A stretch of DNA of 64,000 bases from Galerina marginata (taxonomy: Eukaryota; Basidiomycota; Agaricomycetes; Agaricales; Galerinaceae): the NCBI GenBank assembly GCA_023014335.1, contig JAECYW010000020.1:992001-1056000 (forward strand), in the 5' to 3' direction. Both the position numbers and the translations under genes were made by a program. This document shows, piece by piece, positions 22,612-33,459 of the stretch. A model generated the notes under the pieces. That model did no database searches and was not told the DNA's origin. It saw only the letters and a list, made by a program, of their open reading frames with translations. Position 1 is the first letter of the stretch. Each line of letters opens with the position of its first letter.

Positions 22612-23755
22612 ATGCCTTCTCCCAGTACTAGTGTACTTTTCGTCTTTACGTCTGCGGATAAGACGTTGACTGGCGCACAGACCGTACGTCATCTTTCGCT
22701 CAGGAGACTAGAATTGATATTGATATAATCCTGATTGTATTCCTAGGGCTGGTATTTACCCGAAGCAGCGCACCCGTACTACATACTCGCACCCCACGTC
22801 GCTACTATAGACTTCGCAGCTCCCAAGGGTGCCAATCCGCCTATTGCTGAGGAAAGTGTTCAGGTACGGTTCTTTTCCAGTAAATCGACGGCGTTTAAAT
22901 TGACTATCAATGTTGTCCTTCTGATTCCTGATTCATGATCAGAGCTATAAAAAAGACGAAGAGAGCGTGAAGTTCCTAAACGACGAAACCGTGAAGCACA
23001 AGTTGTCAAGCGCGAAGAAGCTGGTGGATGTTGATTTTAGGCAGTATGACGCGGTTTTTTACGTTGGTGGGCATGGGCCTGCTATTGATCTGCCGTTTGA
23101 TCCTGTTAATGCGAGGTTGGTGCAGCAGGTGAGTTACTTATACTTGTGGCTCTTTGGTTTATATGGAAGTCATGGGCTGATTGGATTGGATGGGGTGGAC
23201 GGTAGTTCTGGGAGAGCGGAAAGATCGTGTCTGCTGTATGCCATGGACCAGCGTGAGTCTCAATTCCTTTTTCGCTGTATTTTAGGTATCGGGCTTATGA
23301 GATTGGAAATTATACTCTAGAGCTCTTACCGGCGCCGTGGACGCTGCTGGAAAGTCTCTCTTTTCGGGTAGGACCGCCACTGGGTTCTCGAACGATGAAG
23401 AAGTGGATTTCAAGACAGTCAAAGTACGTCGCGAATCCTGATCGCCCGTCTAGATTCCTAATCTTAATTCATAATTGACCGGCAAACTATTTTTATTGCG
23501 TGTAGGACGTTCCTTTCTTGTTGGAAGATAAGATCATCGAGCTTGGAGGGAAGTATGTGAAAGCGGATAAGATCTGGGGGGTCAGTTGCCATTTACTATT
23601 TGCTCTTTGTTTGAAGCACGGTTTGTGGTTGATACTTACTTTTGGTTTTCAAGGAGAACGTCGTTGTCGATGGAGACCTTATCACCGGCCAGAACCCGGG
23701 GTCTGCTGGTGCTGTGGGGCGGGCGATCCTTGAAGCTCTGAAGGACAGAGAGTAG
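22612..23755 (+). CDS. DJ-1/PfpI family protein, Hsp31-like, copy 2
   Basis: Seven exons (22612-22683, 22747-22863, 22943-23128, 23206-23252, 23321-23423, 23506-23580, 23654-23755) encode 233 residues. Every intron position and phase matches the copy at 17062, so the two arose by duplication. Differences are four extra N-terminal residues (MPSPSTS), one extra residue in exon 2, and longer introns. Motifs: Glu in YLPEAAHP, GGHGPAIDLPFDP, AVCHGPA with the catalytic Cys-His pair, and PFLLEDKIIELGGKYV. It has the Pro after CHG typical of Hsp31 proteins. A role as glyoxalase III-like stress protein is inferred from the family. An exon-5 fossil of a related gene lies at 38882-38978. Confidence 0.9.
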
Positions 23756-24285
23756 AATGGGAATGGTAATTTTGGGAGATTATGGTGCTGTTGTCAATGG
23801 GATGTAATCGACATCGACACGCCGCAGAAACCAATTATGGGTTCGTTCAGATGTTTGAAAGCTGTCAAAAAATGCTATCCTTTCGGGTGATTCAGACGTG
23901 CTCAGGCTGCATGGGAGCGTGATAATTATTTTGAAGCCAGTGTAAAAGAAAAGAAATCAAGACTCACCTCCGGTCAGTAATACATGGAGGTAGCTCGCTA
24001 TACTGTTCACTGTAACAAGTAACGGATCGAACACAACCAAGTACTTGAATTCATGCGAAGAGAGTATAAGGCGAGTTGGAGAGTCGAAGTGTCCCAAGTA
24101 CTATTATTTGACTATTCCGACAGAGTGTCATTACCGAGAAGGAAAGGGATTGAGAAAATTGTTTGGCATACGCGTAGGCTATAACCTATCCGTCTCTCAA
24201 ATTTATACAATGAAATGAAATGTTTTTAGAGTAAAAATTCAACGCAAGACGCCGGGACGGATTTGGGAGGCGGAGTTTAAATTGT
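23756..24285. other. Intergenic, no gene seen
   Basis: No conserved block or convincing frame was found. Confidence 0.45.
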
Positions 24286-24289
24286 AGAA

Positions 24290-27200
24290 ATGTCCCATCA
24301 ATCTTTGTTTCTCCTCCCCACGAAGGACGCCTATCCTCGTATTTTTTTCTTTTACGGCTGAGAAATTCATTCGTCATGTCTTCTCCCTGCACCGTAAAAC
24401 ATCCCATCGAGAACCTAGCAAAAGGAACCCGGCGCCCTCGTCTGAATCGAGCGCGTTACAGTTGACGACTATGTTAACAAGTAGCCTTAGGGAAGGCCAC
24501 AGGTGCGTCAATCTTTCGTTTTTGTCCTTAGTGGCGAGTGGAATACGTGTTAAGTTAGTTTCGTTTAGATGGCGCCATCGGTATTCGACATTCAGATCGA
24601 CGTGACGATGAAGGTACTACCCCTGTTCGACCGCTAGAATGACGTGACCCAATAGGACATGGTCGACAACAAGCCCAGGCCTTTCGAGGGGACAAGTCGT
24701 CTTCTGGGGAAAGTTGAACGAGCAGGCCCATGGATGCTTCGAGAGTCGAACGTTGATCCACAGAGGACAACTACGCGGTGCAGGGTGAGTTTTCACCTAC
24801 TTTTTCACTGTGTCGTCGACACTGAAAAGTCGACGTTTGCCGCGCAGCACCTGCCTGCACCCGATCATCCCCTCCTGCTCGAAAGTACGGCAACGCCTCT
24901 CCAAGCTTCAAATTCGAGTTTGACGCGCATTTATTGGTCATGGAGAAGAGGGCTATGCAGTAGTTTAAGGAGGACGGCTGGCTGTTAATGGGGAACGAGC
25001 GCGGAAGCCAATACCGACTGGGGAGATCAAGCGCAGCGAATGAGCGAAGGGGCTGTTGCTTCAATGGCTCAGGAGCAGCTAGGAGGTGCGGGACTCCAAG
25101 CCGTCGATCTGTGGTGACGATATGGGGTGACGAAGAACGGTGTTATGGGAAGGACGAGCCTGCTCTCGGTATGTTTTTTCGCTTCTGCGTGTTCTTCTAG
25201 GCGGATATACTCATGCTTCCTGTCTAAAGGACAACATTTGCGTCCGTCTCGAAGCTTGCAGGCCCGCTACTCGGCTCGCGCTCATTGACTTCCCTCCATC
25301 GTGCCGAACATTTCACGCCCGTCCCTCTCTAGCGGTCGAGCGAGGCATCGGCCAATCGCAACCCTCTACTAGCATCATCCCCCCGGTGCCCACCCGATCA
25401 CCACCACGGCCCCTTCCGCCGAGTGTGTTACATGTCCCGTTGCGCTCCCTCTCTCCGCCGTGCCTCCCTCCATCGTGCCTTCCCCCTGCCCCTCCTCTCT
25501 CCTTATCCTGCGCTGTGTTCGGGTCAGATGCTGTTACGAGAAAGACAAGCCTGATCGATCTGGGTATGTTGTTTCGCTTTTCCTAGTTGTTTTAGACGCA
25601 TAACCTCATATTTCCGATCTGAAGGATACCGATCTTGTCCAATTCGAAACCTCGCAACACCTGCCAAATCCTTCTCCCTCCTCAGCGCCATGGTCAAGCA
25701 GGAAGGCAAACGCGTCACCTAATTCACCCCCTTCTCGTCCACGGGCAGCTCGTACTATCATCATCGCTACCACAGCCCCGTCCGGCGTCCGCCCTCGCCT
25801 GCCAAACCCGCATCGCATCCCTGGTGCCTAAGCCTAAGATAGAGGAACTCGAGCCATCCCCGCCGCCCGACGTACCAGCTGGAGCTGGTTCGCGATGCCA
25901 ATTGACCTCTCGGGGCGTAACTTGAGGATGGCGGACATCTGCAGCTCAGGCCGTAGCCCCGAGCCCTGAATGTCGAGCAGGATCTCCGCCCCAGCAGCAG
26001 CCACCCCACCCTACCTCTCGGGTGTCTCTGGCTCATCATCGGAATCATCTACGGCCACCTCACCCCATTCCAGCTGAGTCGAACTATGGACATGGCGTCC
26101 GTATCATGGTGGTCGCGGGGTACAACGACACCATTCGTGAATCGTCGGTATAAGCTTATCCTGATCGGCGATCGCTGCTCTCGTTTCTGATGCTCTCTTC
26201 CCGAATTCACCCATTATCGTCTTCCCTCATTCTCAGAATCACATCCTCCCCGCGCTCGAAGTCTCCTTTTCCCTCATCCCTCATCGATCATCCCTCAACG
26301 TCGATACTAATGAGCATGAGCGTAGACCCTGCCCCTGTCCTCGCTCTCGCCCTCATACCCCCCCACGATTCACGAAGGCTGCTCTCCTGCATGTCTGACT
26401 CCTACGCGGGTCTTTTGACGTCTTCTCCACATTGGCGCCTGCCTCCGCCCGCCGCTTACACCTAGTGATTGAATATCGATATCAACCGAACGAGCTTGGT
26501 TTGGGCAGTTTGAATGCACGCCGTTCATCCACGACCACGACCACGACCAGCTCGGAGTCGTGTCTGTGAGGCCTAGGGTGTTGTCGGTCGGTGTATTCGT
26601 CGACCTCACCCGGCTTACCTGTGTTTTTTACTCCCTGTGGCTGAGGCGTGTACCGCTTCGGCGGGGTGGGGAGTGGGATGAAGGTGCGGTTTGACTCGGA
26701 GGAGTGGCTGGAACTTGTGTGCTGTGCGCTGTGTCCTGGATGCTGGACGGCTGTTTACGAACATACCGTCTTCGGGATGGTTGTGTTGGTCTTGGCGTAT
26801 CTGGCCCGGTGTGGGAGAATGTGTAGGAGTTAATCTGGACGTGAACTACTGGGTTTTTGTTTCCTCTTCCTTTCTTTTCTTTTCGTTCTTTTTCTTGGAT
26901 GTTTATGTGATGTTTTCCTTCCTTTTCGCCAGTTTTTAGGTACTCGTCTTTTCTTCTTTTCTATGGTGCTCCTTCTACGCTGCTCCATTCGTCCTTCTCC
27001 TCCCCTCTCCTCCCCTCTCCTCTCTTCTCTTTCTTCTTTTACTCCATGTTCCCACCTTCTACGTTACACCAACCAATCCAACCCCCTCTCCAAAACTGTC
27101 GCGCCGATGCCCAACAGCATCTGAATCAGCAAACTTGTTGGGCCGAATGACATCGTCGTCGTCGTCGGCATCAATCTTACCATCAACCTCGAGGATCTAA

Positions 27201-28100
27201 CTACTTCCCTCTACACCACTGGAAACACCTTGATGTCGACTTGTCTCGGCCCACAGTTCTTCATCAAGCTTCGCCCGCCGCTGCTGCTAGGCGTGCACTC
27301 CTCTGGCTGCTGGCGCTTCATCATCCGCGTCGTCCCCATTCATGCAGATTCAGCCGTGAAACCTTAGACCGGTATCACCAGCACACTGATCCCTCCATCG
27401 TTTTGGTTATGAGCTTATCGTTATCGTCTTCGCTCTCGTCCCTGACGCTTTCTCCTCAAGGCTCAGATCGAATTTTTCCCATTATCATCCATTTATCATC
27501 TTCCCCCCGCTGTCCTTCTCTTCTTTAAATAACGGTGAAGTCGTTGGGGGGTGAGATTTCCCACCCGCTCTCGCCCGTGTGTGGCCCGTGTATGGCCCGT
27601 AAAGTTGGCGCGATAAGTATCTTACGCGTCCTCGTTTCGAGTTCTTTCTTATACTTTCCGCTCCTTTATCTGGTTTCCTATCTTACCATTGACCGGACTT
27701 CTATCTTAATCTTTTTTTTTGGTGCTTCATTCGCCTTTTTTTCTTTAGATTACACCCTTTCAATCTTCTCGTCACGGGCAACGGCGGCCTCAACCTCGAA
27801 GTTATCCCCATCGCCACTGCCCCCGCCCGTTTCACCGAATTTGTCAAGAATCCAGTGACTCTATCGTCATCGCCTTATGTTAGTTTAAGAACTTCAATCT
27901 ACACCGCTGATAAGTTAGCAACGACTTCAAGTTCAACAGGCATGGTACATATGTCGAACACTGGTGGTATGATGCTTGTGCTTGCCAGTGGGGTGGTCGC
28001 CGGATCCAGCTTTGCTATTGCTGTTGGCGATGCCCCTCTTCCCCCTGACTCTCGTCGAATGTTCATGATTTGTTTAATTATGTACGTTATTTAATGTTTG
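24290..28100 (+). repeat. Decayed repeat-gene unit 1
   Basis: This is the longest degraded unit. It carries the leader (24300-24440, matching 33480-33640 and 39420-39600) and two successive splice-donor-like modules (near 25165 and 25560, both CCTG..CTCGGTATGTT or similar), so the ancestral gene had repeated exons. It then has a C/T-rich stretch (26860-27050) and a second part at 27100-28094. The final frame (27855-28094) ends in a hydrophobic segment, GMMLVLASGVVAGSSFAIAV, like the tail of a GPI-anchored or membrane protein, but upstream frames are interrupted. The uninterrupted stretch near 26680-26750 corresponds to the site where the copia element inserted in unit 4. Confidence 0.5.
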
Positions 28101-28403
28101 AAACAAACCTCGTTTTGAGGTTCTATAATTTGACCTTTTGTGGATGGGCGGACTAGTGATTGAACACGGTTCAGAATGTGGCTGACACTTATTAGCAGGC
28201 GCATCTGGAATTTACTGTGAACTCTGCTTGCATTTTAGTTCGAAAAGCTGATTCAAGCAACGTGCGTAACATTCCGTTCTTACCCTCGATTTACGGGGAG
28301 CAAGGCAGAGGGTATATTTTCCTTCCCGAAATTTGTACAGGCTACAATGTGGATTTTGGAAGTTATACATGGAGTTCTCGACGAGGTTTTTAGGAGGTAC
28401 TAT

Positions 28404-29834
28404 TTACTTAGGAACACAGAGAACAAGAATTGGACGACCGGCATTCTTGCGCTCCCGTAGCCATGCATCAAGATTGTCATCGCGCTCCTGGCCTTCTTTC
28501 CACCCCTCAACTCTAATTATCCTGAGGAGCGGAAAAATGTTGTTCGGGTTTTTTTTCAATGACAGGGACAAAAACAGGTACGATATCATATCTTCAGTGA
28601 TTGTAAGAGTTTTGATAGCGGTGAAGGACGAAAAGAGTTCATGACTTGTATGACGTGCAAACACGCCCTCCGATATGACGTGGAGGTGAGTGACGCTGGA
28701 CATGTCCAAAGGTGGGAGGGTCACGGCGCGGGTGAGGAGTCGAATGGTCTCTGGGATGACGGTCGGAGAAGTCATGCGGATGAAGAAGAATGAGGTGGTC
28801 CTTTGAAGAGCGTCCGGGTTCATTGGGTCGGTGTCGCTGAGGAGAAATTGGTGATCCCATGACGTGAGCCAGATTTGTTTGGGACGGTAGGACTGAAAGT
28901 AGTTTTGAGTGAGCTTTAATAAATGGACATATGTGATCGGCTCGGTAATAATATCCCCCCCAAGGTATTTCATTCCGAATGAGCAGCCAGGAGGAACACG
29001 TAGCGCCGCGATGACGCGCAAGGCAGTAGAGAGGTTCGTGTTGATGAATAGCTGAGAAAGGTTCGGGAGATGAACTGTTGGTTCATCTGCATCGGTTATT
29101 GGCCTCGTTTTAGAGTCTGGAATGAAGTCGTGTATGGATATTGTGAGTGATTCTAAGAGGCGCATCGCGCCGAGTGCGTCCAGGGCCTGGGGAAGGTCGA
29201 GTGGAAAGTAGAAGCGTACCGCTCTGAGAGCAGATAACCACGGTGCCTTCTGAGCAATAGGGAAAACTGATGCATCGTAGGCACGCAGAGACGGTGCATA
29301 GTCAGCAAACATGGAAGGCGGGTAAAACCACGGCATAGATGAGGTAGGTCGATGGACTTCAAAAACCTGCAGGTGCGGCGCAGGTCGAAAAACAGGCGTC
29401 CAAAAGAGGCGGCCTTGTTCATCGAAATATTGGACGTGAATTTAAATTTTCTGAATCCTATTCCAGTGGTTATTCAGGATTGAAAAGAAGAATATTTCGA
29501 GAGCCCGTGTTCGATCAGCTGTCTTTCCGCAAACGCGTCCAGTGATCCAGAGAAGAGAGCTCCCGCTTCGACGTAGAACCTCCTCCATCCACTGGTCGTT
29601 CGAATGGCGAAAATCGTCGAAGTTGATGAGTTTTCCCCATATCGATGGGGAATCGAGGATGAGGTGCCTCCAGAACTGACAGATCTGTGAGCAGTTTCGG
29701 ATCGATTTCGAAGCATCGTCGGTCGAGAATTCTTCAGTAAGGAGAGAGATGATAGTAAATAGAATGTCAGAATGGAGACTGAGCATCGCCGAACTACGAT
29801 GGGATGGGATGGAGTGCATGTTTTCGAACAACAT
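28404..29834 (-). pseudogene. F-box protein gene, cluster copy 1 (single nonsense codon)
   Basis: The minus-strand frame corresponds to a 476-residue F-box protein closely related to the copy at 36630. The N-terminal F-box-like domain (about residues 14-65: SDILFTIISLLTEEF, then CSQICQFWRHLILDSPSIWG) is intact. It is followed by a long region with leucine-rich spacing, likely substrate recognition. F-box proteins link substrates to Skp1-cullin ubiquitin ligases. One in-frame TAA at 29442-29444 interrupts the frame directly after RIQKI, where the paralogs have Gln or Arg (KIQIYI, KIRIYM). The same frame is open on both sides with no indel, so this is a single-base nonsense mutation or, less likely, a sequencing error or read-through. 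The start is the ATG at 29834, aligned with copy 3. The C-terminus VLCVPK matches the family ending. Confidence 0.85.
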
Positions 29835-30108
29835 GGAATTGACACGTTGTTGACAGTCTGGAATCCCCAGACCGGAACTCTCCGCGATCGGGGTATCTGA
29901 AGGAAGAAGAAAAGGAGGAAAGAGAGAGAAATCGGCGTAAATCGTCACGAAAGCCTTAATATTATTGTCGACAGCTTGAAGTTTGTCGATTTACTCCTCC
30001 AAAATTGCTGAAAACGCCTTTCGAGTTATAGGAGTCTCAACTCACTGGCCGCATCATATCCGCGGTCAGAATACTGTCAGAATATGCTAGGATGTTGTTT
30101 CTGTACCA
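29835..30108. other. Upstream region of F-box copy 1
   Basis: CAACGTGTCAATTCC directly precedes the ATG (minus strand) and recurs before copies 2 and 3. The rest is unique spacer. Confidence 0.5.
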
Positions 30109-30110
30109 TA

Positions 30111-30722
30111 CAGTGTACCGGCACTCCTTGACACACATGATTGATGTCACGCTTTGGGGCAAGAACTAATCACATTTTCTCCAAAAAAATTGCATACCTG
30201 CATTGCAGGACATATTAGGAATTTCTGTACCAAAATTTACACCAATTGAAGATGATTTGACCTTGTAATATCGTTTGCGAGTTTTTGAGGTTTTTTCATG
30301 GCAATTCACTCCTTGACACACCTCGATCTCTGCCAAATTCGGCTGGTGGGAAAATGGAAATGATGCTCGTCCGAGACAACTTTTGAGCTTTCATTTAATT
30401 ACTTTTTAACCTCTAGACCGGGGCTCTCAGTATTTTACTAGGGTATTGCTATTTCTATCTCCTATTCTCTCAAAAAAATCTGGGAGCTGAGAGTGGCTTT
30501 CGGCAATGCTATTTAGCACATCAAAAGCAAAATCGGCCCAAATTAGCCCATATTGAATCTAGAAACAGAACCACATACTCTAAAATCTTCAAACTTGATA
30601 TATATGTAGCTACAGTATGTAGAAGCATATGTGCAAAATTTCTAAGAATTTCATCAAGATTTGAGGCCAGGAAGCCAAGTGTGTCAAGGAGTGAGGGTGT
30701 GTCAAGGAGTGCCGGTACACTG
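30111..30722. mobile_element. Tc1/mariner-type MITE, 612 bp
   Basis: There are perfect 26-bp terminal inverted repeats at 30111-30136 and 30697-30722, starting CAGTGTACCGGCACTCC, flanked by TA on both sides (30109-30110 and 30723-30724). A TA target and CAGTG-type ends are characteristic of the Tc1/mariner superfamily. The motif CACTCCTTGACACAC recurs at 30307, and GTGTGTCAAGGAGTG is doubled at the right end (30679-30693 and 30697-30711), so there are subterminal copies of the inner TIR. No coding capacity, so it is non-autonomous. It lies in the spacer between F-box copies 1 and 2. The flanks align with 33065-33120, an uninterrupted paralogous stretch. Confidence 0.9.
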
Positions 30723-30925
30723 TATTTTAGATCCAGCAGAGTTTGTTTTACGGAATATTTAATTACTCCGATGACGCAACTTCCGAAGCAATACTAAGTA
30801 TAAAAAAAAAGGAAGCGCTTTAAATTGGAATCCTTTTCACGGAACAAGGGTGGCAATTCAGAGTCGACGGGTCCTACTCTCCCATCTCGACGTTTGTTTA
30901 AGCTGTTGTATTTACTTTGAATCTA

Positions 30926-32887
30926 CTAGGGAGAAGGAACGCCAAGAATTAGAACTGGACGGCCACCTGCGTTGCGCGACTTTTGGAAAAGGTTAACGTC
31001 ATCAGACTGCTCGTCATTTTTCCACCCCTGGATTCTGATTATTCTGAGGTCCGGATATGAATGAAACCATCCCAGGTAGGAAATCAAATCTCGGTTGATC
31101 GTTATAGTTTTGATTGAGCGAAAGCACAGGAAGACGTGCTCGCAAATGTCGACTGCGAAAGGGATTTGTGTGTTGATATGGAGCTGCACAACGCAGTGCA
31201 TATCGGAAAGAGGAAGCGTCATGGCATCGGTGAGGAGGCCGATGGTCGCTGTCATGATGGCTGCAGAAGTCATGTGGATTTTAAAAAATGGGGGGGACGG
31301 TTGAACTGCGTCCGCGCTCGCCGGGTCGTAGTCGGTGAACAGGAATTCGCAAGGCTGCACGGTAAGCCAGACTTTCTTCGGACGATTGGATTGAAAATAA
31401 TGATGTGTAAAATTTAATAGGTGGACGGGCGAGAACGGCTCGGTGATGACATCGGCCCCCAGGATGCGAAATCTGAATGAACAGCCACGGGGAACGTGTA
31501 CAGTCCTGATGATGCGCATGGCAGTAGAGAGGTCCGTGGAAATGTTTAACTGGGAAAGGTCCGGGAGATAGATGGCCGCTTCATCTGCATGGGTCGCCGG
31601 AGAATCTGGAGGGAAAGTTGGTGTGGATATTGTGAGAGATTCTAAGAGAAACATGGTTTTGAGTACGGCCAGGGGACGCTCGAGTGGAAGGTAAAGGTGT
31701 ACGATTCGGAGCTTGGATAACCATGGCGCTTTAGGAAAAGCAGGAAAGACTGATTGCATACTGAAAACGCGTAGTGACGGTGCGTGGTCAGCAAATAAAC
31801 AAGGGGAGGATAACAGCGGTATGAATGCGATGGATGGTGGGCGAATATCGAAAACCTGCAGGTACAGCGTGGGGCGATAAATAGCCCTCCAATTGTGACG
31901 ATCTTTTTCATCGAAATGATCTATATGGATCCGAATTTTTTGAATCCTATCCCAATGGTCATTCAAAATCGAAAAGAAGAAAGATTGAAGAGCGTCGGTT
32001 CGATGGCCGGTCCCTCTATGAATGCGTCCGTTGATCCAGAGAAGAGAGGTCCCGCTTCGACGCAGAACTTCTTCCATCCATTGATCATTCGAGTGTAAGG
32101 CTCCAACCATATAGTATACGTATAGGGCCGAGGGTCTATATATACGGATATGGTATATTATATGGTATATACTCTATATATACGGTTATACGATTTTTCT
32201 ATACGGTATCACAGATTGTCTGCGAAGATCTGCCATTTTTGCCCTCCAATGTTCTTCATGCCATCAATTACTTATTCACTATGTGCCAAAGATTAAAATT
32301 CTCAATAATCCTTTCAGTTTCCCGTCTTTATTGTGGCAACGGGTGGCTGCCTAATAGTGTCTGCTCCGCCCCCTCTGTTGATCCGAACTTCGGAATGCGT
32401 CTGAGGCTGCGGGAAAGCTTGGATTTGGCACCAAATTTCTCAACCCCAGGTGGGTCACCACATTAATGTCCTTTGAAGAAAAATATTATGTCCCGGGACA
32501 AAATAGTAGAGGGGGAAATAAATATTTTGAGAAACTGTATAGGGTAACCGTATACGTATATTTACCGTACAGTATAGGAATCTTCGTCGAGCCTATACCT
32601 ATATGTATATTGATACGGTAAATACCATATATATACGGTATACTATATGGTACGGTTGGAGCCTTATTCGAGTGGAAAAAGTCGTCGAAGTTGATGAGTT
32701 TACCCCATATCGATGGGAAGTCGAGGATGACCTGTCGCCAGGACTGGGAAAACTGGGAGCAGTGCCGGATCGATTTTAAAGCATCGTCGGTGGAGAAATT
32801 CTCTGTAAGGAGAGAGATGATGGTTAATACAATGTCAGCGTCGAGCTTAAGCATCAGGGCTCCTTGATGGGACGAGATGGGATTCAT
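30926..32887 (-). pseudogene. F-box protein gene, cluster copy 2 (split by a MITE)
   Basis: The N-terminal part (32887 to about 32675) encodes the F-box-like domain: ADIVLTIISLLTENF, then CSQFSQSWRQVILDFPSIWG. The frame then enters a 571-bp transposon insertion at 32096-32666 and stops at 32486. The C-terminal part (32095 to 30926, from HSNDQWMEEVLRRSG to LILGVPSP) is fully open. The two halves abut in the same frame across the 8-bp target duplication, so the gene was intact before the insertion. It would be about 460 residues, as in the paralogs. The start is the ATG at 32887 (MNPISSH), aligned with MNSISSH of copy 5. Separate expression of the truncated F-box domain is possible but unproven. 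Confidence 0.88.
32096..32666. mobile_element. hAT-like MITE, 571 bp, inside F-box copy 2
   Basis: Perfect 13-bp terminal inverted repeats (TAAGGCTCCAACC at 32096-32108 and its complement at 32654-32666) are flanked by the 8-bp direct repeat TTCGAGTG (32088-32095 and 32667-32674). The 8-bp duplication and YARNG-type ends fit the hAT superfamily. Both subterminal regions are full of TATAC/GTATA palindromic units such as ATACGGTATA. There is no coding capacity. The insertion point falls in the codons for HSN just after the F-box domain. Confidence 0.92.
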
Positions 32888-32889
32888 GT

Positions 32890-33455
32890 TGTCGAACCAG
32901 ATATATAGAATTGACACGTTGTTGACACGCGCTTTCGTGAATTAGACCGGAACCAGCCGCGGTATCGCGTGTCCGAAAGAGGAAAAAGAAGGGAGAAGAG
33001 AGAGAAAGGGGAGTTTTCAACGAAAAATATATCGGTGTCCACCGAAATTGGAGAGTGTTGGCTTATTGGCATACTTGTCAATATGCTACAGAAGACCTTT
33101 ATCATATTTATTTTACGGTGCATTTAATTCCTCCTGCCACGAAACTTCCGAAGCAATACGAAGTAACAGAAAGGAAGGGTTGCAACACCTCACTACTTAA
33201 GATTGCCCTTTGGGACCTTAATTTATGTGGTATTCGAGTGACTTTCGAGGGTTTTTTAGCTCTAATCCCGCTTGGCATTTTAAATTCGAATCTTTTCACG
33301 TATGGGAGCATTGCCAGAGTGTTTTTATCAAAAAAAGAAGGAATCAAAGGCTGTCCTTCTCTCGAACTCTACATTGAAATGGATACCTTTAAGCAAGAGT
33401 TTTACAGAACGCGTTCCGTTGATGCCAGCATTCGCGCACAGATTTGGGCATCGGA
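32890..33455. other. Upstream region of F-box copy 2
   Basis: It has the same CAACGTGTCAATTC block before the start codon. The part at 33060-33180 matches 30060-30110 plus 30725-30800, the two flanks of the mariner MITE, showing that this spacer is also duplicated. A long plus-strand open frame here (to 33672) mixes unrelated repeat segments and is not called. Confidence 0.45.
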
Positions 33456-33459
33456 GTTC

